64,000 nt of DNA from an uncultured Coriobacteriaceae bacterium (lineage in GTDB: Bacteria; Actinomycetota; Coriobacteriia; Coriobacteriales; Eggerthellaceae). Position 1 is the stretch's first letter. Every line of letters begins with the position of its first letter. The notes under the pieces are model-generated. The model saw only the letters and a program-made list of their open reading frames with translations. It was not told the DNA's origin and made no database searches. The position numbers and the translations under genes are program-made. The stretch spans positions 1-64,000 of the forward strand of contig URQU01000003.1 in assembly GCA_900550055.1 (NCBI GenBank), written 5' to 3'. Positions 18,334-27,911 of the stretch are shown in pieces.

Positions 18334-18987
18334 ATGGAATTCGGAACCATGATGGGGCTGCTGCTCTCCGGCCTGCAGTTCACCGCCATCATCTTCGTGG
18401 TCACGCTTGTGGGTGCGTTGCCCCTCGGCGTGCTGGTGGCGCTTGGCCGCATGAGCAAGTTCAAGCCGCTGTCGCTTTTGGTGCAGTTCTATATATCGGT
18501 CATGCGCGGCACGCCGCTTATGCTGCAGCTGATGATGTGGATGTTCGGTCCGTTCTACCTGTTCGGAGCCTCCATGGGCCCGGATTGGAAGTACTTCGCC
18601 TGCTGCATCGGCTTCATCCTGAACTACGCGGCTTACTTCGGCGAGATTTATCGCAGCGGCATCCAGTCCATTCCGCGCGGCCAGTACGAGGCTGCCGAGG
18701 TGCTCGGCTATACGCGCACGCAGACCTTCATGAAGATCATCCTGCCGCAGGTGTTCAAGCGCATTCTTCCCGCCATGGGCAACGAGGTCATCACGCTGGT
18801 CAAGGACACGTCGCTGGCGTTCGTACTCGGCATCATGGAGATGTTCACGCAGGCCAAGGCCATCGCCGCCGCGCAAACCAGCATGATGCCCTACGTTATC
18901 GCCGGCCTGATCTACTGGGTGTTCAACTTCGTGGTGGTCATGGTGCTCAACCGCGTCGAGAAAAGGATGAACTACTATCATGACTAA
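18334..18987 (+). CDS. Amino-acid ABC transporter permease (HisM/GlnP type)
   Basis: 217 residues with about five membrane segments. The start region MRGTPLMLQL and the EAA loop around YEAAEVLGYTRTQTFMKIILPQ are the family signatures that contact the ATPase. It forms the membrane channel for the binding protein encoded upstream. ATG 18334 follows GGAAGGAG. It overlaps the ATPase gene by eight bases. Confidence 0.93.
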   Translation: MEFGTMMGLLLSGLQFTAIIFVVTLVGALPLGVLVALGRMSKFKPLSLLVQFYISVMRGTPLMLQLMMWMFGPFYLFGASMGPDWKYFACCIGFILNYAAYFGEIYRSGIQSIPRGQYEAAEVLGYTRTQTFMKIILPQVFKRILPAMGNEVITLVKDTSLAFVLGIMEMFTQAKAIAAAQTSMMPYVIAGLIYWVFNFVVVMVLNRVEKRMNYYHD

Positions 18988-19744
18988 CCCCCTTGTTTCC
19001 CTTTCGCACGCACGCAAAAGCTTCGGTAAAACCGAGGTGCTCAAAGATATCTCCCTGTCGGTGGAGCAGGGCCAGGTCGTCGCCATCATCGGCCCTTCCG
19101 GCGGCGGCAAGTCCACGCTTCTGCGTTGCATGACGCTGCTGGAAACCCTTGACGGCGGCAGCCTGTCCTACGGCGATCTTGCCGTGGCAACTGATAGCGG
19201 CTCCGGTTCGGCATACGGCGGCAAGGCCGTGCTCTCGCAGGCGAAAACGCGCTTCGGTCTGGTGTTCCAGAACTTCAACCTGTTCCCGCATTACACGGTC
19301 ATGAAAAACATCACCGACGCGCCGCTGTCCGTGCAGAAGCGCCCGAAGGACCAGGTTATGGCCCAGGCGCACGAGCTGTTGGTGAAAATGGGTCTGGAGG
19401 GCAAGGAGAACATGGTTCCCTGCGAGCTCTCCGGTGGCCAGCAGCAGCGCGTGGCCATCGCGCGCGCCCTGGCCCTGAACCCCGACGTGCTGTTCTTCGA
19501 CGAGCCCACCAGCGCCCTTGACCCCGAGCTCACCAAGGGCGTGCTCAAGGTCATCCGCGACCTTGCCGACGAGCATATGACCATGGTCATCGTCACGCAC
19601 GAGATGAGCTTCGCTCGCGACGTTGCCGACCACATCATCTTCATGGACGGCGGCTACATCGTCGAGGAGGGCCCTGCCGAGCAGGTGATCAACAACCCGC
19701 AGCAGGAGCGCACGAAGCTGTTCCTGGCGAACTACGGGGACTAA
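18980..19744 (+). CDS. Amino-acid ABC transporter ATP-binding protein
   Basis: 254 residues. Walker A is GPSGGGKST, the signature is LSGGQQQRVAIARAL, Walker B is VLFFDEPTSALDPE and the H-loop is VTHE. About 15 extra residues (ATDSGSGSAYGGKAVLS, near 70-87) are inserted between Walker A and the Q-loop, longer than in GlnQ. It powers the importer formed with the preceding gene, with which it overlaps by eight bases. Confidence 0.94.
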   Translation: MTNPLVSLSHARKSFGKTEVLKDISLSVEQGQVVAIIGPSGGGKSTLLRCMTLLETLDGGSLSYGDLAVATDSGSGSAYGGKAVLSQAKTRFGLVFQNFNLFPHYTVMKNITDAPLSVQKRPKDQVMAQAHELLVKMGLEGKENMVPCELSGGQQQRVAIARALALNPDVLFFDEPTSALDPELTKGVLKVIRDLADEHMTMVIVTHEMSFARDVADHIIFMDGGYIVEEGPAEQVINNPQQERTKLFLANYGD

Positions 19745-19779
19745 CGAAACGGTTTGCAGCGCGCAATGCGCCGCATGGG

Positions 19780-19805
19780 AAGCGCCCGGAACCCCGGGCG
19801 CTTTT
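19780..19805 (+). terminator. Terminator of the ABC operon
   Basis: AAGCGCCCGG pairs with CCGGGCGCTT around a short loop, followed by TTTT. Confidence 0.8.
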
Positions 19806-19824
19806 GCATGGGAAAGGCGGAAAC

Positions 19825-20592
19825 TTGGAAGAGAAAGACCCTCAGGCGTCGTTGGCCTCGGGCAACGGCACGGTGACGTTCTATATCACGCGGCATGGGC
19901 AGACGGTCTACAACGTTGCAAGCCGTGTGCAGGGCTGGTGCGACTCGCAGCTTACCGACGAGGGCATCCGTGTGGCGCGTCTGCTGGGTCGCGGCCTGGC
20001 GGAGGTCCCGTTTGCGCAGGCCTACTGCAGCGATGCCGGCCGTGCGGTGCAGACGCTCAACGCGGTGCTTGCCGCCAGAATCAAGGAGAACCCGCAGGCC
20101 GAGTTACCGTTCATCCATGTTCCCGATCCGCGCCTTCGAGAATGGTGCTACGGCAACCTGGAAGCAGGGCCGGGAAACGAGTTGCACGCGGCGCTCACCC
20201 GTGGCTTCGGCGAGGACCTGCCCTTCGACGAGTTGAACCGGCGCCTGCCTCAGGTGGCCGAGGTGCTGGCCGACCAGGACGACACCGGGCGCGCGGAGCG
20301 CTTCGACCAGGTGAAGGCGCGTCTGGAAAGTTTCTTCAGCGAAGCGGGCAAGCAGGCGCTTTCTGCGGGCGGCGGCAACGTGCTGGTGGTCACGCATTCG
20401 TTCGTGGTGCGATCGGTCATGTACCTGCTGGATCCTTCGCGCGTGAACGACCCGCTCAAGATCAAGAACGCCAGCGTCACCCAGGTGACCTACGACGGCG
20501 AAACCTTCACGCTAGGGGAGACGGCATCTACCCGCTGGCTGGGCGAGATGCCGCAGGAAGCCAACGCCATTCCGTTCGGGTTCCGCATGTAA
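19825..20592 (+). CDS. Histidine phosphatase (phosphoglycerate mutase-like)
   Basis: 255 residues from TTG 19825, which follows AAAGGCGG; there is no usable ATG or GTG. The RHGQT motif (FYITRHGQTVYN) contains the phospho-accepting histidine, and VVTHSFVVR near the end has the second histidine. Cofactor-dependent mutases are more conserved in length and motifs, so a broad-specificity phosphatase is likely. It converges with the DUF4012 gene across a shared terminator. Confidence 0.85.
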   Translation: MEEKDPQASLASGNGTVTFYITRHGQTVYNVASRVQGWCDSQLTDEGIRVARLLGRGLAEVPFAQAYCSDAGRAVQTLNAVLAARIKENPQAELPFIHVPDPRLREWCYGNLEAGPGNELHAALTRGFGEDLPFDELNRRLPQVAEVLADQDDTGRAERFDQVKARLESFFSEAGKQALSAGGGNVLVVTHSFVVRSVMYLLDPSRVNDPLKIKNASVTQVTYDGETFTLGETASTRWLGEMPQEANAIPFGFRM

Positions 20593-20605
20593 ACAGGCGA
20601 ACGCA

Positions 20606-20635
20606 AAAGGCCCGGGGACACGTCCCCGGGCCTTT
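20606..20635. terminator. Bidirectional terminator between convergent genes
   Basis: AAAGGCCCGGGGAC pairs with GTCCCCGGGCCTTT with a loop of two bases. A-rich and T-rich flanks make it usable on both strands. Confidence 0.8.
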
Positions 20636-20661
20636 CTCATGGCGCATGAGCCGTGTTGCCG

Positions 20662-22746
20662 TTACTGGTGGTACTTGGTCAGCGTCGGCGTGGTGGCCAG
20701 CTGCAGGTCGCCCTCGACGCCTGCTGGCAGGGTGACTGAGTAGCTGTAGGTCACGGTGGACTCCACAGGCAGCGGGTTGTTCGGCTTGGGCAACACCGCG
20801 TAATCGCCCACCTGACAGGTGAAGGTAACGTCAAGACCCTGATAGGTAGCCTTGCCGAGCGTGGCGCCATTCGATGCCGTCACGTCGGAGATCGTACCGC
20901 CTGCGGGAGCGTAGAAGTATATGAAGGGGTCGGCGTCGCCAAGGCTCTTGTCGTTGTCCGAGACGATGTAGCTGCCGCCTTGCTTCGCTTCCTGCGCGGT
21001 CATGAAGTTCGTCAGCGTGGTGGTCGCGTGATAGGTGCGGGACCCATCGTTGCCGGTGACGGGGTTGCCGATCTGGGTGTCCATGCCCAGCCACCAGCCA
21101 AGCTTGCTGCCGGCCCAGAAGTTGACGAACACGCCAAGGGTGGGCTCCTGCTGCGATGCGGCGGTCATGGAGCCCGAATAGCCCATGTCCTCGATGTAGC
21201 CCTGCTCGGTGGCGTCGGCCAGCCAAATCATGACGCGGCGATCGTCAAGGCCGCTCATCATGGTGGAGACCAGCTTCATGAGCGAGGACGCGTTCATGTT
21301 GTCCAGAGCCGAATCGAATGCGTACTCTGCTGCCTCGGCGAACAGGGCGTCGCACAGGTCGTTGCCCTCGGACATGTTCGAGCCGCTGGACAGGTACTTC
21401 CAGTACAGGTCGTGCTGCAGCACCTTCGTGGCGTTCGTGCCGTCGATGGTGGTGCCGTCGGACAGCGTGAAGCTGTCGCCCGTGGTGGCCAGCAGGTCCT
21501 GGACCATGGTGGGGGTGATGGAGATGACGCCATTGACAGACTGTTCGGTTTTCTCCTGATAAGCCGTCGCCCAAATACCGGCGACACGCGGGTAATCGGG
21601 GTTGAAGCTGTTGTCCCAGGAGTACTGCGTGTACCAGGGGTAGAACAGCGCGTTCTCCTCGTCGGTGATGGCGCATTGCGCGGGCGTATCTTCGATCATC
21701 ATGTCGTAGACCTTGGTGAAATCGCCCAGTTCGATAGCGCCATTGTCGATGGAAACCGTGCCCATTGATCCGGGGAAGCCGCCGGAGGCTCGAATCTCGG
21801 CGGTGTTCTGTGCTGCTATCAGGTACGTGCGGTTGCCGTTCGCGCCGAGCATGGAGCCGATGATGGGCGCAAAGGTATTCGCCTGCTGGAAGACGTCGTT
21901 GATTCCCGTGATCTTCTCCTGGGCGGGCTCCACCAGTTTCTGCAGCTTCTCGATATGGAAGGCGGGCAGCGAGGACAGCTCGTCGGTGCAGCGCTGCATG
22001 GCGGGAGCGCTGTCCTGGATGGCGCCGAGCAGCGTGGTGATGGCGACGATGTTCAGATTGCCGTTATCGTCGATGCAGGCCGATGGCGGCGTGGTGGACA
22101 GGCTGCTGGTCAGCGGCACGATGGCGTTCTCGGATGCATCTGTTAGAGCGGAGGCGATGGTCTGCACGCCCTTCACGTCGCTGCCCACGACGGGCAGCAT
22201 GGCGGCCACGTTCCATACGGGGGAGGAGAGCTCCTCGTTCATGGCTTGCGCCGAGGACTGCAAGCCGGCAGCGTTGTTCGCCGCCGTTGCGAAGTCCTGC
22301 CCGGCGATGGCGGCTTGGATGCCGTTAACGTTGGAAAGCGCGGTCTCGGCCTGGGCTTTCACGTCCTTGGCGGACAGCGCCAACGCCGCGCCGTAGCCGC
22401 ACGCGCCCACCAGCAGGCACGCGATGACGACGATGCAGACGATCAGCTTGGTGTGCTTCTTGCGGCGCTTCTTCTTCACGCGGATCATGCCGTCGTGCTC
22501 GTGGTTGGTCGGGATCGGCTGGAAGTTGAAATCCTGCCTTCCGTATGGGTTGCCGTACCCGTTTTGCGGCGGTTGCTGCCCAGGTTGCTGGGCGTAGCGC
22601 GGCTGCTGATACGGGGGGCGCTGATATGCTTGCTGGCCGTATGGCTGTTGCGGGCGCGCCGGTGCTTGCCGGCCCATGTTGGCGGGACGGTTGGCCTGTT
22701 GCCCATATGCCTGGTCCGGGCGCGAATGCTTTCCGTTGTTCTGCAT
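20662..22746 (-). CDS. DUF4012 membrane-anchored extracellular protein
   Basis: 694 residues. The start at 22746 has an AGGAG site; a longer in-frame reading of 56 more codons has none. Residues 1-85 are a Gln/Pro/Tyr-rich cytoplasmic tail (repeated QQPxY-type blocks), followed by a Lys/Arg cluster and one membrane segment (about 101-125). The outer part resembles DUF4012, with FLIAAQNTAEIRASGGFPGS-like features (YLIAAQNTAE, GGFPGSMG) and a C-terminal beta domain. Function of the family is unknown; it is often near surface-polysaccharide genes, and a wzz/BY-kinase operon is 4.5 kb away. Confidence 0.82.
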   Translation of the reverse strand: MQNNGKHSRPDQAYGQQANRPANMGRQAPARPQQPYGQQAYQRPPYQQPRYAQQPGQQPPQNGYGNPYGRQDFNFQPIPTNHEHDGMIRVKKKRRKKHTKLIVCIVVIACLLVGACGYGAALALSAKDVKAQAETALSNVNGIQAAIAGQDFATAANNAAGLQSSAQAMNEELSSPVWNVAAMLPVVGSDVKGVQTIASALTDASENAIVPLTSSLSTTPPSACIDDNGNLNIVAITTLLGAIQDSAPAMQRCTDELSSLPAFHIEKLQKLVEPAQEKITGINDVFQQANTFAPIIGSMLGANGNRTYLIAAQNTAEIRASGGFPGSMGTVSIDNGAIELGDFTKVYDMMIEDTPAQCAITDEENALFYPWYTQYSWDNSFNPDYPRVAGIWATAYQEKTEQSVNGVISITPTMVQDLLATTGDSFTLSDGTTIDGTNATKVLQHDLYWKYLSSGSNMSEGNDLCDALFAEAAEYAFDSALDNMNASSLMKLVSTMMSGLDDRRVMIWLADATEQGYIEDMGYSGSMTAASQQEPTLGVFVNFWAGSKLGWWLGMDTQIGNPVTGNDGSRTYHATTTLTNFMTAQEAKQGGSYIVSDNDKSLGDADPFIYFYAPAGGTISDVTASNGATLGKATYQGLDVTFTCQVGDYAVLPKPNNPLPVESTVTYSYSVTLPAGVEGDLQLATTPTLTKYHQ

Positions 22747-23030
22747 AACACTCCTGACTTGCCTGTAACTACAAGGGGAAAGTGTATCACGCGCAGTGTC
22801 GGCGGGGGACATTTGCACGCGAAGCCCAGATGACGGGCTTATCGGGAAGCCATCTGCCGATGGGCCTGTCACCAACGACGGCTTTTGCGCTATATGCGAG
22901 CGTTCGCCAAGCATGCGGGTTTCGGACGCATAACGCTACGTCCCCAAGTGTCAGACGGGAAACGATCAGCGAACGCAGAAAGCCTGGGAATAGGCTCCGG
23001 GCCTTTTGCGTGCCATGTGCGTCCTGTTTA
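22747..23030. other. Intergenic region with a dispersed-repeat motif
   Basis: 284 bases between two minus-strand genes. CGTCCCCAAGTGTC (22939-22952) is identical to 7101-7114. No gene recognised. Confidence 0.4.
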
Positions 23031-24803
23031 TCAGTGGTTCTCGATGAGGTGCGGGATGACGCGGTGCCACGCCGTTCCGGTCTCCTGATCGTAGATGACG
23101 TCGTTGGCCATCTCGTCGATGTAGAAGGAGATGTACACCCCGCTCGAGTCCCTCGTCAGGCAGGAGCATCTTCCCTGGTTCAGCATCATGTCGACGACGC
23201 CGTTGCAGAATTCGAACTTCACGGGCGCGGAAGGTTGGGGCCTGCCAAGGGCGGCCGAGTCGATGAGCGAGTAATAGTCGTAGGTCACCAGATTGCCCTT
23301 TGCAAGGAAATCGATATAGCGGGGCTCCTGGGCGTTCGGGTCGGGGCTCCAAAGGCCCACGATCATGTCGTTTGTCAGCGTGGTCTCGGGCATGGGCGCC
23401 GTCTGCCCGCTGCTGGAAGCGCTCGACCCGCTGTTAGCGGAGCTGCCGCCGGTCGACTCGCTCGGCTTGCTCTCGGTTGCGGGCAGGCCGCTGTTGGCGG
23501 AGCTGCCGCCGCTCGATCCGCTCGATTTGGACTCGGTCTCCTTGCCCGTGCTCGAGCTGTTCGAGCTGCTCGTCGAGCCGGAACTCGATCTGCTTTCAGC
23601 GGGTTTGTCCTGGGTTTTGCCCTTGCTCGCCGAGTCTGCCTGCACCTTGAGGTCTCCCGCCTCGGTTCCGCCGAACAGCTTCACCTTGACGTTGCGCTGC
23701 GATTCGATGAAGTTGGCGTCCGCGCCCACGCGCTCAAGGTATTCGGCGGAATCGCCCCCGATGGTTTTCTTCGCCGTGCTCAGGCTTTTCGACAGCGTGG
23801 GGTAGTTGCCGTTCTCGTCGGGGGTCAAAAACGTAGTCAGCACGCCCTGGAGCATGGCGACATTGTAGACGTGCGAGATCGACCCGGTGTTGCCGAAGAC
23901 GGCCGTAGCGCCGTTGTCCAGGAACGCGTCGGCCAGCTGGCTGTCCTCTCCCGTGCTGCAGGCGCACAGGTAGACGACCGACCCGCTCATGCCGCGCACG
24001 TAGCGCTTGACGAAGGCGGGCGTGATCGCAAGGTGGCTGTCGGGATCACCGGCCACGTTGACGATCGTGGCGCGGTCGTTCTTGATCTCGATGAGCTGGG
24101 ATTTGTCGTTTAGGTCGGAATCGATCCCGGTGTCAAGGACGCTGCCGGTCTTGCGGTTGTACCCGCCGTGGCCGGCCCAGATGAGCAGCTGCTGCTTGCC
24201 ACCGAGCTCTTTAAGCCCGGCAAGCGTGATGTTGCTCGGGGTTTTCGCCGTGGAGGCGGACCATTTCGAGGAAGATGCGGAAAACGCGCTGGTGATGGTG
24301 CTGATCGCCGCGAGCGAATCGATTCGTCCCGTGGTCTCCACCGAGCTGATGGTGGCTTCGGAATCGGTGCTCAAGGCATCGGTTCCCTCAGGCGCGGCTA
24401 TGTAGAGATACGACAGCCCGTTCTCGAACTTGAAGTACACGCTGTTGTCGTCGGCGGTGTAAGAGGACACGACCCCTTGCGCCTCAAGCTCCTTCGCGTA
24501 GGACTTTTGCGCTGCTATGGCGTTTTTGACGTCTTCTTCGGTTTGAAATCCACCCGATGCGTACGTGGCGGCGTTCTGGTCGATTTGATCGAGGGTCTCC
24601 TCGAATTCAGCGATCTCGGCATTGGAGAGCTCGGGAGCGGTGAATTCCTCCCAGATATCTAAGGCGAAGTTCGTTCCCGTGAGGAAGTATTGCACCGCAA
24701 GGACGACGATCGCGGCGATGACGATGAACGCCACGGTATTATCGCCGCTGCCGTTCTTAGAACCGTTCGATGAGCTTTGCGAGGGCTTGTCTGGCGTTGC
24801 CAT
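23031..24803 (-). CDS. Membrane-anchored caspase-fold (C11/C13/CHAT-like) protein
   Basis: 590 residues. One membrane segment at about 24-43, then an outer part. A caspase-like domain spans roughly 155-345: a strand ending WAGHGG gives H212, and YLCACSTGED gives C280 or C282 as nucleophile. A Ser/Gly/Lys-rich linker with two GGSSANSG copies (about 395-470) leads to a C-terminal beta domain (about 475-590) that begins MIVGLWSPD. It should be a cysteine peptidase or scaffold outside the membrane; substrate unknown. The start at 24803 has AAGGAG. It is a lone gene between DUF4012 and a DEAD-box helicase. Confidence 0.7.
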   Translation of the reverse strand: MATPDKPSQSSSNGSKNGSGDNTVAFIVIAAIVVLAVQYFLTGTNFALDIWEEFTAPELSNAEIAEFEETLDQIDQNAATYASGGFQTEEDVKNAIAAQKSYAKELEAQGVVSSYTADDNSVYFKFENGLSYLYIAAPEGTDALSTDSEATISSVETTGRIDSLAAISTITSAFSASSSKWSASTAKTPSNITLAGLKELGGKQQLLIWAGHGGYNRKTGSVLDTGIDSDLNDKSQLIEIKNDRATIVNVAGDPDSHLAITPAFVKRYVRGMSGSVVYLCACSTGEDSQLADAFLDNGATAVFGNTGSISHVYNVAMLQGVLTTFLTPDENGNYPTLSKSLSTAKKTIGGDSAEYLERVGADANFIESQRNVKVKLFGGTEAGDLKVQADSASKGKTQDKPAESRSSSGSTSSSNSSSTGKETESKSSGSSGGSSANSGLPATESKPSESTGGSSANSGSSASSSGQTAPMPETTLTNDMIVGLWSPDPNAQEPRYIDFLAKGNLVTYDYYSLIDSAALGRPQPSAPVKFEFCNGVVDMMLNQGRCSCLTRDSSGVYISFYIDEMANDVIYDQETGTAWHRVIPHLIENH

Positions 24804-25101
24804 AGCTTCTCCTTGGCGTTCGTCTGCATGATGGAGCGTCGCTTCATATCATACGAGATGAACGCGCTGTCTGGGAGAGCTTTGTGCACGTTGGCGAACC
24901 TTCGTTCCTGGGCGGCGATGGGTTGCCCGGCGGCGCGGGCGGGCAAGGCCCGCCCTTCGGCGGCGATGCAGGTTCTTGGGTTTGCTAGCCGGTGCTTACC
25001 CGGTCCGTACTCCCCAGGCGGGCGGGTTTAAGACCGAGCAGTTGACGCGTCCCGGTTCGCCGGATTTCACTTTCCGTGTGCTTATAGACTGCAAAACGGA
25101 A
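24804..25101. other. Intergenic region, no gene seen
   Basis: About 300 bases between two minus-strand genes, holding the promoter of the caspase-like gene. No clear hexamers were recognised. Confidence 0.4.
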
Positions 25102-25128
25102 AACGCCCCGGAATGGTTCCGGGGCGTT
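25102..25128 (-). terminator. Terminator of the DEAD-box helicase gene
   Basis: AACGCCCCGGAA pairs with TTCCGGGGCGTT across three bases. On the minus strand it is followed by TTTCCGTTTT. Confidence 0.8.
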
Positions 25129-25215
25129 GGCTTCGCGCTGGCGGTCGTCGTCGACGTTTATGGCTTGAGGCAGCTCAGCGACCGCTTTCGTTCTTATCGC
25201 ACGGCTTTCGCGATG

Positions 25216-26841
25216 CTACTTGGAGAAGCGGCTGTAGTCGTAACCGCCCTCGCCGCCGCGCTTCTTGTTGTTGGCCTTGTGCTGGTTGCCGTTCTGGGCC
25301 TTGCGCTCCTTCTTGTGCAGACGAGCCTGGGCGTTCTTGGCGTTGCGGCGGGAGCGGAACTCCTCGTCGGAGAGCCATTCGCCGTTGCGGCCGGCGCCGC
25401 CCTTGCCGCGATGGCCGCCCTTGCTGCCGCCGCGATCGTTGCGGTTGTCGCGATCGAAGCGGCCGCCACGGTCGTTGCGGTCCTTGCGGTCGAAGCGGCC
25501 CTTGCCGCCGCGGCCGCCGCGCTCGCCGCGGGTGACCAGCGAGTCGTCCTCGCGACGGCGACGACCCTCGCCGGCGTTGGGCCTGCGGCCCTCGCGCTCA
25601 GCGCGCTCGGCGTGCTTCTCGCCGGTGCGGCGGGCGCCTGCCGGCTTGTTGCCGCCGCGGCGCGTGCCGCCCTTGCGCTCCCCGCGCTTGGGCTTCTCCA
25701 GCACGGAGGGGTCGGTCTCGTAGCCTTCGATGGTAGTGAAGGGGATGTCCTTGCCGATGAGCTTCTCGATCTCCTTGAGCGTCTTCATGGTCTCGCGCGT
25801 GACGAAGGAGATGGCGAAGCCCTCCTCGCCGGCACGGCCCGTGCGGCCGATGCGGTGCACGTAGTCCTCGGCCATGTCGGGCAGGTCGAAGTTGATGACG
25901 TAGTTCACCTCGGGCACGTCGATGCCGCGTGCCAGCACGTCGGTGGCCACCAGGATGTCGGTCTTGCCGCGGCGGAAGTTCTCCAGGGCGCGACGGCGGC
26001 GGCCCTGGGTCTTGTCGGAGTGGATGGACTCGGCGTGGAAACCGGCGGCCTCAAGCGCTTCGGCGCACTCCTCGGTGCGGTTCTTGGTGCGGGCGAACAC
26101 GATGACGCGCTCGTGGCCCTTGTCGTTGAGCACCGCTTCCAAAAGCTCCTGCTTCTTGCGGTTGGCGATGGGCATGATGTACTGCGCCACGGTGGCCGCG
26201 GTCTCGCCGTTGCGGGCGATCTCGACGATGGCCGGGTCCTTCAGCAGGTTGCCCAGGTTCTTCTGGATGGAGCTGTCGATGGTCGCGGAGAACAGCAGCG
26301 TCTGGCGCTCGGCCGGCGTGTGCTCTACGATCTTGGTGACGTCGGGCAGGAAGCCCATGTCAAGCATGCGGTCGGCCTCGTCGAGCACGAGCACCTTCGT
26401 CTCGGACAGATCGACGACGCCGCGGTCCATCAGGTCGTTCAGGCGGCCGGGCGTGGCGATAAGCACATCGGTGCCGCCGCGCAGCTCGCGGATCTGCGGG
26501 CCGTAGGGCGTGCCGCCGTACACGGTGGTCACGAAGTGGCCGGTTTTGCGGGAGATTTGCATGCACGTGCGGCTGATCTGCTGAGCCAGCTCGCGCGTGG
26601 GGCTGACGACGCACACGCGCGGGGCGCGGCCGCGGCCCTTCATGCGCTCGAGCGTGGACAGCGTAGGCAGCAGGAACGCTGCGGTCTTGCCGGTGCCGGT
26701 GGAGGCGGCGGCGATGACGTCGCGGCCTTCCAGGATGTAAGGGATGGACTGCTCTTGAACGGGCGTGGGGGAGTCATAGCCCATGCGTTCGACGGCGGCG
26801 AGGGCTGCCTCGGACAGGCCCAGTTCTGCAAATGCGGTCAT
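25216..26841 (-). CDS. DEAD-box RNA helicase with basic RG-rich tail
   Basis: 541 residues. It unwinds RNA with ATP. All motifs are visible: Q motif (SPTPVQEQSIP), ASTGTGKT, PTRELAQQ, ATPGRL, DEAD, SAT, and HRIGRTGRAG. From about residue 375 on, the tail is rich in Arg, Gly, Lys and Asp (RFDRDNRNDRGG) and probably binds RNA non-specifically, as in RhlE/CsdA-type helicases. The ATG at 26841 begins with the family-like FAELGLSE; the frame upstream adds 22 unlikely residues. The plus-strand shadow here encodes long artificial Ala/Leu-rich frames. Confidence 0.93.
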   Translation of the reverse strand: MTAFAELGLSEAALAAVERMGYDSPTPVQEQSIPYILEGRDVIAAASTGTGKTAAFLLPTLSTLERMKGRGRAPRVCVVSPTRELAQQISRTCMQISRKTGHFVTTVYGGTPYGPQIRELRGGTDVLIATPGRLNDLMDRGVVDLSETKVLVLDEADRMLDMGFLPDVTKIVEHTPAERQTLLFSATIDSSIQKNLGNLLKDPAIVEIARNGETAATVAQYIMPIANRKKQELLEAVLNDKGHERVIVFARTKNRTEECAEALEAAGFHAESIHSDKTQGRRRRALENFRRGKTDILVATDVLARGIDVPEVNYVINFDLPDMAEDYVHRIGRTGRAGEEGFAISFVTRETMKTLKEIEKLIGKDIPFTTIEGYETDPSVLEKPKRGERKGGTRRGGNKPAGARRTGEKHAERAEREGRRPNAGEGRRRREDDSLVTRGERGGRGGKGRFDRKDRNDRGGRFDRDNRNDRGGSKGGHRGKGGAGRNGEWLSDEEFRSRRNAKNAQARLHKKERKAQNGNQHKANNKKRGGEGGYDYSRFSK

Positions 26842-27242
26842 GTAAGATCCGTTTCTCTTCGCGGAAGCAGCGCGCAGCAAACCAAGGCGTCCGGAAACGG
26901 GCGGCATCGGTTTCAGTCAAGCGCTTGCAACCTATGTACCAATTCATCGCACCCGCCCCAGGCGGCGTGCTTGCGCTTGACGCGAGCCGCTTTCTATATG
27001 CCTTGCGCGGTGCGTGGAAGAGCGCGCGAAAAGAAGATTAGAAAGAATTTCGTGAGAAGCAACCCGCTTATTATGATGGTGTTTTCACAAAATGGAAGCG
27101 CTTGAGCCCGAAAAGACCGCGATTGTGCACGAATCTCCACGGCTTTCGGTCTTTTCTGCTGAAGTGGAGCAACTTTGTACCCGCCCCTCCATTGCGGGGT
27201 ATAATGGTAAGGCTATTGCCCCGAGACTTGAGAGGTTTATTC
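26842..27242. other. Divergent intergenic region, DEAD helicase / wzz
   Basis: 401 bases, AT-richer than the coding regions around 27030-27090. It carries the wzz promoter at 27175-27205. No gene recognised. Confidence 0.5.
27175..27205 (+). promoter_or_regulatory. Promoter of the wzz/BY-kinase operon
   Basis: A perfect TATAAT at 27200-27205 with TTGTAC at 27175-27180; the 19-base spacing is longer than ideal. The gene starts 38 bases after the -10. Confidence 0.6.
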
Positions 27243-27908
27243 ATGACATTGCTCGAGCTGCTTCAGCTTATGCGCAAGCATCTGAAGCTCATGATCGTCC
27301 TGCCTATCGTGTGCGCGCTTGCGACCGCCGTGGTCTGCTTCGTCGCGCTGCCCAACACGTATACCGCTTCCACCAGCATGTACGTGCTTGCGAAGCAGTC
27401 TTCGGCGAGCTCCGACAATGCTGCGAACTACTCCAACCTCAACGCCAGCCAGATGATGGCCAACGACGTGTCCACGCTTCTCAAGAGCGACCGCATCGAG
27501 GCCGACACCGCAAAGGACCTGCATCTCGAGTCGCTGAAGGGGTACTCCACCAAGGTCACCAGCGAGACCACCTCGCGCGTCATCACGCTTTCCGTCACCG
27601 GCACCGACCCGGATATCGCCGCCACCATCGCCAACGACATGGCCAGCAACGTCTCCAAGGTCGCGCAGCAGGTCATGGACGTCCAGTCGGTCAACGTTAT
27701 CGACCAGGCCACGGCCCCCACGGCGCCCTCCGGCCCCAATCGTCCCATGTACATCGCCGTCGCGCTGCTCGCCGGCTTGTTCGTCGCCATCGCCATCGTC
27801 GTGGTGTCCGATATGCTCAACACGAAGGTGCGCAACGCCGACGAGATCGAAGACCTGCTGGGCCTGCCCGTCATCGGCCGCATGCCTGCTCTCAAGGGAG
27901 GTAAATAA
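27243..27908 (+). CDS. Wzz/CpsC-type chain-length regulator and kinase activator
   Basis: 221 residues. Two membrane segments (about 15-35 and 165-187) flank an outer domain, and the C-terminus is short and cytoplasmic, as in Gram-positive CpsC/CapA proteins. These activate the partner tyrosine kinase, here encoded three bases downstream. ATG 27243 follows GAGAGG. The segment TAPTAPSGPNRPMYI before the second helix is the Pro-rich motif of the family. Confidence 0.9.
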   Translation: MTLLELLQLMRKHLKLMIVLPIVCALATAVVCFVALPNTYTASTSMYVLAKQSSASSDNAANYSNLNASQMMANDVSTLLKSDRIEADTAKDLHLESLKGYSTKVTSETTSRVITLSVTGTDPDIAATIANDMASNVSKVAQQVMDVQSVNVIDQATAPTAPSGPNRPMYIAVALLAGLFVAIAIVVVSDMLNTKVRNADEIEDLLGLPVIGRMPALKGGK

Positions 27909-27911
27909 GCT

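Noticed and set aside
24976..27105. 709-codon plus-strand frame opposite the DEAD-box helicase
   Set aside because: Ala/Val/Leu-rich shadow of the helicase gene; all helicase motifs are on the minus strand.
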